Source: Flavobacterium sp. (GTDB taxonomy: Bacteria > Bacteroidota > Bacteroidia > Flavobacteriales > Flavobacteriaceae). From it: a DNA stretch of 64,000 nt. The notes under the pieces were generated by a model, which did no database searches, was not told the origin of the DNA, and saw nothing but the letters and a program-made list of their open reading frames with translations. This document shows, in pieces, positions 34,812 through 42,709 of the stretch (position 1 is the first letter of the stretch; each line of letters begins with the position of its first letter). The position numbers were made by a program, and so were the translations under genes. The DNA lies in assembly GCF_027484705.1 (NCBI RefSeq), contig NZ_JAIXSL010000024.1, forward strand, positions 1 through 64,000, written 5' to 3'.

Positions 34812-36512
34812 ATGAAAAGGAATACACACTTTCAGGTTCTGTTATTGTTGTTAATGCTGGGGCAGTTTTGTAGGGCTCAGGTTGATGTGGTTTACAACGA
34901 TTTGGTCTGGTCGGACGAATTTGACACCAACGGACCGGTCAATAGCAGCAACTGGTTTCACCAGACACAATTGCCTGCGGGCGGAAGTTGGTTCAATGGT
35001 GAAGTGCAGCATTACACCAATCAACAGAGCAATTCTTTTGTAGATGGCGGATTCTTGAAAATTGTAGCTAAAAAAGAACCCTATACGGATCAAGGCGTGA
35101 CCAAACAATTCACTTCGGCGCGACTCAATTCCAAATTCGCTTTTAAATACGGTCGTGTCGATGTGCGCGCCAAACTTCCCATGGAACAAGGAACTTGGCC
35201 TGCCATCTGGATGCTTGGAAAAAACGTCAACGAAGACGGTGCTTATTTCGATGCTGACTTCGGAACCACCGATTGGCCCGCGTGCGGCGAAATCGATATC
35301 ATGGAACATGGGATTTTTCAGGGACAGTCTCCAAATTATATACAGAGCACTTTGCATACGCCCTCATCTTTCGGGAATTCTGTGAATAATGGAGGTGTTA
35401 CTATTCCTGATTTGGCTAATACTTACCATATTTATTCGCTGAACTGGTCGCCTTACCAATTGTCCTTTCTGGTTGACGGTGTTATTCATTATACCTACAA
35501 CCCCGCAGTTAAAGATGCGAATACCTGGCCTTTCGATAAGGAACAATTTCTGTTGCTTAATATTGCGATGGGCGGTATTGCCGGAAGCATCGCTGATGAT
35601 TTTACGCAAACTTCGATGGATATTGATTATGTGCGTGTCTATCAAAACACCACTTTGGATAACGAGCGCCCCGATAATTTTACAGCTGCCATTGGAGCCG
35701 TTACAGGTTCTTCGGTCGAATTGTTACTTAACGCTACCGATAATTCCGGGACAGTCGTTTACAACGTTGCTTACGGAACGCAGTCTATTTTTTTTGCCGG
35801 AACTTCAGGCGTTCAAAAATCAGTGATCATTTCTGGATTGACCCCCAATACGAATTACACTTTTGCAGTTGCTGTTGCAGATTTAACAGGGAATACGGCC
35901 TTAAATAATCCTATTGTTCTCAATACAACCACGTCTGTGGTATTGCAATGTGGAGGTGTTTCTGCGGAGGCTTCGCAAGGCTCTTTCTCAACAGGCTACC
36001 ATTACAATTTTGAAACTATTGGAAACGATGTCAAAATTACCTTCGAATTACTCGATACCGACAGAGTGGGAGTCGTAGCCTATTTATGGAAACAATCGCC
36101 ATTCTCCGAAACGTCAATGACTAATGTTTCGGGTACTATTTTTGCGAAAACCATTACCGGACAAACAATCGGTTCGACTATAAGTTATGCTGTTAAGTTT
36201 GCTTATGCAGGCGGATTGTCGGTCACTAGATACTTTTCTTATGTTGTGGGCAGTAATTGTTCGCTGGGCATTGAAAGTTCTAGCCTGGCAAGACAGTCTT
36301 TTTCCCCTAATCCTGTAGAAAGCCTATTGTATTTAGAATTGTCTGACGCGCAAAATAAAATTATGCTGACCGATATATTGGGGCAAAAAAAAATGGAAAC
36401 TATCTTGAAATCAACGGATGTTATCGATATGTCTGATTATCAATCAGGAATCTATCTCTTGAAAATTGAAAATGATCACGGCATTCAAAATATAAAAATT
36501 ATAAAAAAATAA
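34812..36512 (+). CDS. T9SS-secreted GH16 endo-beta-glucanase
   Basis: The 566-residue protein has a signal peptide (ending GQFCRAQ) and a GH16 catalytic domain at about 28-272: LVWSDEFDTNG, GRVDVRAKLPMEQGTWPAIWMLG, catalytic Glu160 and Glu165 in GEIDIMEHG, and MDIDYVRVYQ. A fibronectin III-like domain follows (about 280-375, GLTPNTNYTFAVAVADLTGN) and a beta-sandwich of unknown type. The end is a T9SS sorting domain (FSPNPVESLLYLEL...GIYLLKIEN...IIKK). It is released or attached outside the cell. It is last in the operon and is the first attacker of polymeric glucan in the model. Confidence 0.9.
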   Translation: MKRNTHFQVLLLLLMLGQFCRAQVDVVYNDLVWSDEFDTNGPVNSSNWFHQTQLPAGGSWFNGEVQHYTNQQSNSFVDGGFLKIVAKKEPYTDQGVTKQFTSARLNSKFAFKYGRVDVRAKLPMEQGTWPAIWMLGKNVNEDGAYFDADFGTTDWPACGEIDIMEHGIFQGQSPNYIQSTLHTPSSFGNSVNNGGVTIPDLANTYHIYSLNWSPYQLSFLVDGVIHYTYNPAVKDANTWPFDKEQFLLLNIAMGGIAGSIADDFTQTSMDIDYVRVYQNTTLDNERPDNFTAAIGAVTGSSVELLLNATDNSGTVVYNVAYGTQSIFFAGTSGVQKSVIISGLTPNTNYTFAVAVADLTGNTALNNPIVLNTTTSVVLQCGGVSAEASQGSFSTGYHYNFETIGNDVKITFELLDTDRVGVVAYLWKQSPFSETSMTNVSGTIFAKTITGQTIGSTISYAVKFAYAGGLSVTRYFSYVVGSNCSLGIESSSLARQSFSPNPVESLLYLELSDAQNKIMLTDILGQKKMETILKSTDVIDMSDYQSGIYLLKIENDHGIQNIKIIKK

Positions 36513-36622
36513 AACAGGATATCATCAATATGTGAAATTTAATAGAAAGGATTTGCCGATTTCTGAATTAAATGCACATATTTTTATTTATTGCATCAAA
36601 ATTGTTAAAGTTTGAAGATTTA

Positions 36623-36655
36623 TTTGCTTTTAAGAATATAATTGTGCTACATTTG
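36623..36655 (+). promoter_or_regulatory. Promoter of the sigma-factor gene
   Basis: TTTG (36623-36626), 21 bases of spacing and TACATTTG (36648-36655) match both consensus elements. The leader to the ATG at 36753 is about 90 bases long. Confidence 0.65.
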
Positions 36656-36752
36656 GCTTAATATTAATCCCTCATTAACATTTAGCCTATAACGCAAAAC
36701 TACTTTTTAGAGATTGTTCTCAACATTTATTATTAAAACTAAAAGGTATTTT

Positions 36753-37337
36753 ATGGCTAATGTTCACATCCCAGATGCATTATTGGTGAAGAATTATGTG
36801 GCAGGTGACGAAAGCGCTTTGGCTACATTAATCAACAGGCATCAATCAAAAATTTACGGTTTTATCTTCTCTAAAATTTCAGACCGGGATTTAACAGACG
36901 ATATATTTCAGGATACTTTCATTAAAGTCATCAAGACTTTAAAATCCAATTCTTATAACGAAGAAGGAAAATTTCTTCCTTGGGTGATGCGTATCGCGCA
37001 CAATTTGATCATCGACCATTTCAGAAAAAATAAAAAGATGCCGATGTTTCGCGAAACGGAGGAATTTTCGATATTTTCAATCATGACAGACAATTCGATG
37101 ACCATCGAAAATAGGATGATTACCGATCAGGTAGAAAAAGACCTTAAAAAACTTATTGAAGAATTACCTGAAGATCAGAAGGAAGTACTTGTGATGCGCA
37201 TCTATCAGGATTTGAGTTTCAAAGAAATCTCAGAACTTACAGGCGTCAGCATCAATACAGCTTTGGGCAGAATGCGTTACGCGTTGATGAACCTCAGAAA
37301 AGTGATTGACAAACATCAAATAATTTTAACGAATTAA
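36753..37337 (+). CDS. ECF-type RNA polymerase sigma factor
   Basis: The 194-residue protein carries sigma-70 region 2 (LVKNYVAGDESALATLINRHQSKIYGFIFSKISDRDLTDDIFQDTFIKVIK, then FLPWVMRIAHNLIIDHFRK) and region 4 (LPEDQKEVLVMRIYQDLSFKEISELTGVSINTALGRMRYALMNLRK). No anti-sigma factor gene is adjacent; a 47-codon gene follows instead. The ATG at 36753 is chosen because the alternative at 36714 adds residues without domain support. Regulon unknown. Confidence 0.9.
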   Translation: MANVHIPDALLVKNYVAGDESALATLINRHQSKIYGFIFSKISDRDLTDDIFQDTFIKVIKTLKSNSYNEEGKFLPWVMRIAHNLIIDHFRKNKKMPMFRETEEFSIFSIMTDNSMTIENRMITDQVEKDLKKLIEELPEDQKEVLVMRIYQDLSFKEISELTGVSINTALGRMRYALMNLRKVIDKHQIILTN

Positions 37338-37392
37338 CAATATTTGAAATAGAGTTGCGTTGTAGTAGAAACAAACACAATAAAACTACAAT

Positions 37393-37536
37393 ATGGCAAA
37401 AATTTACTCTAAAGAAACATTAGTTACTCCTTCCATGAAACCTAAAAAAGAGACCGTTTCTTTTTTACTGAATTACTCCAAAGCGCTAAGCTTTATCAAA
37501 GTGGGTAAAATGAATGTAGAAGTCATAGCTAATTAG
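37393..37536 (+). CDS. 47-residue conserved-looking small protein
   Basis: The frame MAKIYSKETLVTPSMK...KALSFIKVGKMNVEVIAN ends with TAG at 37534-37536, directly before a strong terminator. The start lies 55 bases after the sigma-factor stop, so it is the last gene of the same transcript. It is rich in Lys/Ser, with an amphipathic segment (ETVSFLLNYSKALSFIKV). I have the impression that similar small proteins follow this sigma factor in other flavobacteria, but I cannot verify it here. Function unknown. Confidence 0.65.
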   Translation: MAKIYSKETLVTPSMKPKKETVSFLLNYSKALSFIKVGKMNVEVIAN

Positions 37537-37540
37537 AAAA

Positions 37541-37570
37541 TATCCCGATGTTTTATCGGGATATTTTTTT
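37541..37570 (+). terminator. Terminator after the sigma-factor unit
   Basis: TATCCCGAT (37541-37549) and ATCGGGATA (37555-37563) form a 9-bp stem followed by a T-run. It overlaps the last codons of the convergent nth gene. Confidence 0.85.
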
Positions 37571-38212
37571 TTCAAACGCTTCCAAAACAGTTTTTCTTCC
37601 TATGGTTCGGGTGATGATGTCTTTTTCTAAACTCATACCACGCGCTGGTGAATATTCACGACCGTACCAGATAATTTGCAAATGCAAATCGTTCCAAAGT
37701 GCTTTAGGGAAAAGGCGTTTGGCATCTTTTTCTGTTTGCACGACATTTTTTCCGTTGGTTAAATTCCAACGATACATAAGTCTATGGATATGCGTATCGA
37801 CAGGAAATGCAGGAATACCAAAAGCCTGACTCATCACTACGCTGGCGGTTTTATGACCCACAGCCGGTAAAGCTTCCAAGGCTTCAAAGCTCTGCGGAAC
37901 TTCGCCGTTGTGTTTGTCAATCAGGATTTGCGATAAGCCATGAATTCCTTTTGATTTCATCGGCGACAAACCACACGGGCGAATGATTTCTTTGATTTCC
38001 TCGACAGATAATTTCACCATATCATAAGGATTATCGGCTTTGGCAAATAGCAATGGCGTAATCTGATTCACGCGGACATCAGTGCATTGTGCAGAGAGTA
38101 AAACTGCAATCAGTAATGTGTATGGATCTTTATGCTCTAGAGGCACTGGAATTGTCGGGTATAGCTCTTTTAACGTATTTATAACAAATGTTACACGTTC
38201 TTGTTGGGTCAT
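37553..38212 (-). CDS. nth: Endonuclease III-like DNA glycosylase lacking the iron-sulfur loop
   Basis: The 219-residue HhH-GPD protein has LLIAVLLSAQCTDVRVN, the hairpin LPAVGHKTASVV with catalytic Lys121, and FPVDTHIHRL with catalytic Asp139. It would excise oxidised pyrimidines and cut the abasic site. The C-terminal region (IWYGREYSPARGMSLEKDIITRTIGRK) aligns with the place where Nth normally carries four cysteines for a [4Fe-4S] cluster, but no cysteine is present. The catalytic core is otherwise complete. It is convergent with the sigma-factor unit. Confidence 0.9.
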   Translation of the reverse strand: MTQQERVTFVINTLKELYPTIPVPLEHKDPYTLLIAVLLSAQCTDVRVNQITPLLFAKADNPYDMVKLSVEEIKEIIRPCGLSPMKSKGIHGLSQILIDKHNGEVPQSFEALEALPAVGHKTASVVMSQAFGIPAFPVDTHIHRLMYRWNLTNGKNVVQTEKDAKRLFPKALWNDLHLQIIWYGREYSPARGMSLEKDIITRTIGRKTVLEAFEKKISR

Positions 38213-38323
38213 TGTAAGTATTTTTATGAAAGTAAAAATAGTATAATTTTCAAGACTTATCGAATCTGGTTTTTATGTAAAATATAATATTCATAAAGTC
38301 TTACAATCTTAAAATCTAAAAAA

Positions 38324-38776
38324 ATGGCGACACTCCAAAAAGGCGACAAAGCTCCGAACTTCTCCGCAAAAGACCAAGACGGAAATACGCACACACTCGC
38401 AGATTACCAAGGAAAAAAACTCGTGGTTTTCTTCTATCCGAAAGCGGACACTCCGGGTTGTACTGCGGAAGCTTGCGATTTGCGTGACAACTTTCAACGT
38501 TTTCAGGCAGATAATTATGCTTTGTTGGGCGTAAGTGCTGATTCCGAAAAGGCCCAGTCGAAATTCAAAAATAAATACGAATTGCCTTTCCCATTATTGG
38601 CTGACGAAGACAAAGCCGTAATTGAAGCTTTTGGCGTTTGGGGTCCGAAAAAATTCATGGGTCGCGAATATGACGGCATCAACAGAACCACGTTTATTAT
38701 TGATGAAAACGGGATTATTGATGAAGTGATTTCCGATGTAAAAACAAAAGCGCACGCAGCCCAGATATTGAAATAA
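38324..38776 (+). CDS. bcp: Thioredoxin-dependent thiol peroxidase (BCP-type peroxiredoxin)
   Basis: The 150-residue peroxiredoxin has KGDKAPNFSAKDQDG, VVFFYPKADTPGCTAEACDLRD with peroxidatic Cys46 and resolving Cys51 (1-Cys/atypical 2-Cys BCP pattern), and an Arg in GINRTTFIID. It reduces hydroperoxides using thioredoxin. It is cytoplasmic and monocistronic, with a strong terminator downstream. Confidence 0.93.
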   Translation: MATLQKGDKAPNFSAKDQDGNTHTLADYQGKKLVVFFYPKADTPGCTAEACDLRDNFQRFQADNYALLGVSADSEKAQSKFKNKYELPFPLLADEDKAVIEAFGVWGPKKFMGREYDGINRTTFIIDENGIIDEVISDVKTKAHAAQILK

Positions 38777-38798
38777 GCCACCTTGTATCAAAAGAAAA

Positions 38799-38841
38799 AG
38801 CCACTAAACAAAATTATTTTAACTTGTTTAGTGGCTCTTTT
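38799..38841. terminator. Bidirectional terminator between bcp and the convergent gene
   Basis: AGCCACTAAACAA (38799-38811) pairs with TTGTTTAGTGGCT (38824-38836), a 13-bp stem with an A-run before and a T-run after. Confidence 0.9.
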
Positions 38842-38854
38842 TTATTTTCAAAAA

Positions 38855-40315
38855 CTATTTAGTTTCTTCTAAAACCTTATTTGGGTCATAGCCAAATAGC
38901 TGGTGTTTTTTAATGATTTCAGCAATACCCAGTGGCAACATATTTTCCCAACCAGTTTTTCCGTGGTTGATCATTTTCAAGACTTCACGTGAGAAAACTT
39001 GCAGATTGTGCGGATCAAAATCATCAATATCGACTACTTTTCCGTTGAATTTGAAGAACTTATACAATTCTTTCATTCTAGGATGCACTTTCAGATTTTC
39101 TGAAGTGATGATTTCACCATCATCGCCCAACATCGGATATAAGAACACTTTCAAATCGCGGTAGAACAATTTCCCGAAAGCTTCGAGTATGCCACCACTC
39201 AAATGACGGTAGTATTTTTCATCGAAGATATCCACTAGATTGTTGACGCCCATCGCCAATCCCATTCTGGCTTTGGTGTAGGCTGAGAAATATTCGACCA
39301 CTTTATAATATTCCTGGAAGTTCGAAATCATTACCGTTTGTCCTAGTGAACAAAGCAATTCGGCTCGATCCATAAAATCGCGTTCATCGATTTCACCTTC
39401 AGAGCGCAAATTAGAAAGCGTGATTTCAAAAACCACTAAAGTATTTTCTTTTTCGACTTTGCTTTCGGCGAGGAACATCTTCAATGATTTCTCATACATG
39501 TCCATGTTCACACTAGTTACTGGCCTGAAACTGCCGCGCAAAGCCAAAATGTTTTTCTTGTATAAAATCGCTGCCGGAAGAATATTCTTTCCTTCAGGAT
39601 CGAACATCACCGCATCGGTCATACCGTTTTTGACCAATTGCAAACTCATCAGACGGTTATCGACTTCAGCGAAACGCGGCCCGGAGAAATTGATGGTGTC
39701 GATTTCGAGTTGGTCTTTATCGAGATGATCGTAAAGATATCTCAGTAATTTTTTTGGATCGTTGTATTTGTAGAACGCGCCGTAAATCAGATTCACACCA
39801 AGAACCCCTAAAGTTTCCTGTTGTAATCTCGCGTCAGTTTCTTTAAATCTTATGTGAATAATGATGTCGTTGTATTCTTCCTCAGGATCAATCTGAAAAC
39901 GGATTCCAACCCAACCGTGGCCTTTGAATTGTTTCGCGAAATCAATCGTAGCGACGGTGTTGGCGTAACTGAAAAACATTTTATTCGGGTGTTTTTCGCG
40001 GCTCAAACGTTTCTCAATGAGGTTGACTTCATGGGTAAGCATTTTTTTTAATCGGCTTTCGGTCACATAGCGACCGTCTTCTTCAATACCGTAAATGGCA
40101 TCGCTAAAATCCTTATCATAAGCGCTCATGGCTTTGGCTATGGTTCCTGAAGAACCACCGGATCTGAAAAAATGCCGGACGGTTTCCTGACCTGCGCCAA
40201 TTTCGGCAAACGTTCCGTAGATGTTTTCATTCAAATTAATACGGAGTGCTTTGTCCTTGGTCGAAGGAACTTGCTCGATAATTTTATCACCTTTTAATTT
40301 TATCTGTTTGTCCAT
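38855..40315 (-). CDS. Conserved protein of unknown function (often labelled adenylyltransferase)
   Basis: The 486-residue protein has LRINLNENIYGTFAEIGAGQETVRHFFRSGGSSGTIAKAMSAYD near the N-terminus, a very conserved block that I recall from many bacteria. Related sequences are sometimes labelled nicotinate-nucleotide adenylyltransferase or TonB-dependent receptor. I see neither the HxGH nucleotidyltransferase motif, nor a signal peptide, nor barrel strands, so neither label is supported. It is soluble and mixed alpha/beta. It is transcribed from its own promoter (40344-40371), divergent from the PhnP-like gene. Function unknown. Confidence 0.75.
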   Translation of the reverse strand: MDKQIKLKGDKIIEQVPSTKDKALRINLNENIYGTFAEIGAGQETVRHFFRSGGSSGTIAKAMSAYDKDFSDAIYGIEEDGRYVTESRLKKMLTHEVNLIEKRLSREKHPNKMFFSYANTVATIDFAKQFKGHGWVGIRFQIDPEEEYNDIIIHIRFKETDARLQQETLGVLGVNLIYGAFYKYNDPKKLLRYLYDHLDKDQLEIDTINFSGPRFAEVDNRLMSLQLVKNGMTDAVMFDPEGKNILPAAILYKKNILALRGSFRPVTSVNMDMYEKSLKMFLAESKVEKENTLVVFEITLSNLRSEGEIDERDFMDRAELLCSLGQTVMISNFQEYYKVVEYFSAYTKARMGLAMGVNNLVDIFDEKYYRHLSGGILEAFGKLFYRDLKVFLYPMLGDDGEIITSENLKVHPRMKELYKFFKFNGKVVDIDDFDPHNLQVFSREVLKMINHGKTGWENMLPLGIAEIIKKHQLFGYDPNKVLEETK

Positions 40316-40343
40316 GGTATGAGGTAACGTAGTAATAGTTTGC

Positions 40344-40371
40344 CAAAGTTAACAAAATAGCACTTTACCAA
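40344..40371 (-). promoter_or_regulatory. Promoter of the 486-residue protein gene
   Basis: On the minus strand, TTG (40369-40371), 17 bases of spacing and TAACTTTG (40344-40351) match the consensus, 29 bases before the start at 40315. Confidence 0.6.
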
Positions 40372-40385
40372 GTGAGAATTAATAG

Positions 40386-40393
40386 TATTTTTG
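40386..40393 (+). promoter_or_regulatory. -7 element (TATTTTTG) of the PhnP-like gene
   Basis: Exact TAnnTTTG match 18 bases before the TTG start at 40411. It lies inside the longer GTG-initiated frame (40372) and so argues against that start. Confidence 0.55.
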
Positions 40394-40410
40394 TAAAAAA
40401 AATAACAGTT

Positions 40411-41175
40411 TTGAAAGTCTATTTTTTGGGTACCGGAACTTCACAAGGCATTCCTGTTATTGGAAGCCACCATCCCGTTTGTCAAAGTTCTGACCCTAAA
40501 GATTCAAGGTTGCGGGTTTCGGTCTGGATCCATTGGGACGATCATTCGTTCGTGATTGATTGCGGTCCGGATTTTCGCCAGCAGATGCTCGTTTCGCATT
40601 GCCAGAAGGTTGACGCGATCTTGTACACGCACGAACATGCCGACCATACCGCGGGTTTGGATGATATCCGACCTTTTAATTTCAAGCAAGGCGCGATTCC
40701 TATTTATGCCCACGGAAGGGTTTTGGCTAATCTGAGAACACGTTTCGGATATGTTTTTGAAACGGAAAACCGCTATCCCGGAGCACCTTCTGTGATGCCC
40801 ATCGAAGTAAAAGAATCGGTGCCTTTTCCTATTGGTGATAAAACGGCAATTCCAATCAATGTGTATCATGGAAACCTTCAGGTTTTTGGCTACAGGATTG
40901 ATGATTTCGCTTATCTGACAGATGTGAAAACCATCGATGCGTCAGAAATTCAAAAGCTGAAGGGCGTCAAAGTTCTAGTCGTCAATGCGCTGCGTGAAGA
41001 ACCGCACCATTCGCATTTCAACCTTGAAGAAGCTTTAGCTTTCATTGCGCTGGTCCAACCTGAAAAGACTTACCTGACACATATCAGCCACCATTTCGGT
41101 TTTCATGAAGAGATTCAAAAAAAACTACCTGAAAACGTATATTTGGCCTACGATAATTTAGAAATCACTATTTAA
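40411..41175 (+). CDS. PhnP-like MBL-fold metallohydrolase
   Basis: The 254-residue protein starts with TTG giving MKVYFLGTGTSQGIPVIG. The metallo-beta-lactamase fold metal site is ILYTHEHADHTAGLDDI (HxHxDH); the distal sites are in VYHGNLQVFGYRID and in TYLTHISHHFGFH near the end. It also has DCGPDFRQQM. This matches the PhnP / phosphoribosyl cyclic-phosphodiesterase branch; no phn genes are nearby, so the substrate is open. A 6-base gap to the next gene suggests an operon. Confidence 0.85.
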   Translation: MKVYFLGTGTSQGIPVIGSHHPVCQSSDPKDSRLRVSVWIHWDDHSFVIDCGPDFRQQMLVSHCQKVDAILYTHEHADHTAGLDDIRPFNFKQGAIPIYAHGRVLANLRTRFGYVFETENRYPGAPSVMPIEVKESVPFPIGDKTAIPINVYHGNLQVFGYRIDDFAYLTDVKTIDASEIQKLKGVKVLVVNALREEPHHSHFNLEEALAFIALVQPEKTYLTHISHHFGFHEEIQKKLPENVYLAYDNLEITI

Positions 41176-41181
41176 TTTACC

Positions 41182-41682
41182 ATGAGAAAATCACTGTTCC
41201 TTTACCTTTTTATCCTTGCGGTGCTGATGAATATTTTTACTTATATGTATTATAGTAAAAAAGATAATTTCGAGGAAACGCATTTCGCCCAGACCAACGC
41301 CAAACTAAAAGATAGCCTCGCATCGATTACCACAAAATATGATGATGCCAATTATTTTTCATTGGAAAATAACCAGAATGCGCAGAATTATTTCGATCAG
41401 GGCGACGGGAAAAAATTCATCCCTTACGAAAAACTGATTCCGTATGTGAAAGAAAAACTCATGGATTTGAATGACAATCCGAAAGGAAACCCATACACAG
41501 GGCAAGATCAGATTGGTGCACAGAAATTCATCATCAACAAAGTCAAAGTTTTGAATCACCGCTGGATTATTGCCGATTACAGCGATGGTGAATATTGGGG
41601 TGAAGTACTGTTGAAATATTTTGTCAATGACGATGAAACGATCACTTTCGAAATCATCCAATCGTTGCTATACCAAAAGTAA
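41182..41682 (+). CDS. Membrane-anchored protein of unknown function
   Basis: The 166-residue protein has one N-terminal membrane segment (SLFLYLFILAVLMNIFTYMYY), a predicted helical stretch, and a folded C-terminal domain with HRWIIADYSDGEYWGEVLLKYFV. It is probably held in the inner membrane with the domain outside the cytoplasm. Cotranscribed with the PhnP-like gene. Its TAA directly abuts the stop of the convergent esterase gene. Confidence 0.65.
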   Translation: MRKSLFLYLFILAVLMNIFTYMYYSKKDNFEETHFAQTNAKLKDSLASITTKYDDANYFSLENNQNAQNYFDQGDGKKFIPYEKLIPYVKEKLMDLNDNPKGNPYTGQDQIGAQKFIINKVKVLNHRWIIADYSDGEYWGEVLLKYFVNDDETITFEIIQSLLYQK

Positions 41683-42321
41683 TTACGCTTCCAACCAACT
41701 TCTGAAGTCAAAGAAATTCTGAGGCGAAACTCCGTGTCCGATTGGGTATTCCTTATAAGTCATTTCAATGCCCAGAGCTTCTAAAGCGGGTTTTGTTTTT
41801 CGCGCCCAATCTACCGGAATCACTTGATCGACCGTGCCGTGTGAAGCAAATATTCTTAGGTTAGAAAAGTCATTCTGGGCATAATTTTCTACAGCCATTT
41901 CGGTGTTCAGGTAACCGCTAATCGCCACCACGCGCTGTACTTTTTGAGGAAACGACAAGGCTACAGCATAACTCAGAATACTTCCTTGACTGAATCCGAT
42001 CAAGGTAACATTTTGGGCGTCGATTGGGTAATTTTCAATCAATTCGTCAATAAAATTGGAAATCAAATCACGGGAACTCCGGGCTTGATTTAAATCGGAG
42101 AACTTATTCTCATCCGCATCGAAATTGATTGCATACCACGCGTAACTGCCAAACATCAGATCGTAAGGTGCACGTGCTGAAATTACATAATATTCCTCTG
42201 GAAGTTCTTTGGCAAACGAAAATAAATCTTCCTCATTGCTGCCATAACCATGAAGTAAAAGCAACAGCGGATTCTTTTCTAACTTGATTTTCGGTTCGCG
42301 GACGAGATGGTGTAAAATCAT
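41683..42321 (-). CDS. Alpha/beta hydrolase (phospholipase/carboxylesterase family)
   Basis: The 212-residue protein has LLLLHGYGSNEEDLFSFAKEL (oxyanion region), nucleophile Ser111 in IGFSQGSI, Asp165 in HGTVDQVIP and His196 in PIGHGVSP, a complete catalytic triad. It has the size and motifs of the cytoplasmic carboxylesterase / lysophospholipase-like family. Substrate unknown. It is transcribed alone. Confidence 0.88.
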   Translation of the reverse strand: MILHHLVREPKIKLEKNPLLLLLHGYGSNEEDLFSFAKELPEEYYVISARAPYDLMFGSYAWYAINFDADENKFSDLNQARSSRDLISNFIDELIENYPIDAQNVTLIGFSQGSILSYAVALSFPQKVQRVVAISGYLNTEMAVENYAQNDFSNLRIFASHGTVDQVIPVDWARKTKPALEALGIEMTYKEYPIGHGVSPQNFFDFRSWLEA

Positions 42322-42385
42322 GATGGCTGGGTTTTATGGAATAATTTGGCGATGCATTTACATCAATAACGAACATTAAAAAATC

Positions 42386-42709
42386 TTAAAGGAAGTGAAA
42401 CGCTTTCTGGAATAAATTTCCCAGCAAAGGCAAAGGTTTCATATCGCCTTTGATCGCGGTAAAAAAACCGTAAGTCCATAAAACGGAAACGAAAATCCAC
42501 ATCGTAGCCGAAATCATGATGCTGTCGAAATTGCTTACAATCATGCCCAACGACAGAAAAGTGATGGTCAATCCTAGCGCCTGACGAATGTGGAACGAAG
42601 CAAACGAGTTCTTGTTTTCCGAGTTCATAGAAATCGCGATCATTACTCCAACGATTAAAACATAACTCGTAATGGCGGCAGTTTTGCCTTGTTCGATATT
42701 ATTGTTCAT
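42386..42709 (-). CDS. Small polytopic membrane protein (Tic20/DUF4870-like)
   Basis: The 107-residue protein has three to four hydrophobic segments (AAITSYVLIVGVMIAISM, ALGLTITFLSLGMIV, MWIFVSVLWTYGFFTAI) and FASFHIRQALGL, a pattern seen in DUF4870/Tic20-like small membrane proteins. It overlaps the 3' end of the dihydroorotase-like gene by 11 bases, so it is part of the same operon. Function unknown. Confidence 0.65.
   Translation of the reverse strand: MNNNIEQGKTAAITSYVLIVGVMIAISMNSENKNSFASFHIRQALGLTITFLSLGMIVSNFDSIMISATMWIFVSVLWTYGFFTAIKGDMKPLPLLGNLFQKAFHFL

Noticed and set aside
38855..40315. Nicotinate-nucleotide adenylyltransferase or TonB-dependent receptor
   Set aside because: No HxGH or ISSTxxR motif, no signal peptide and no barrel strands.
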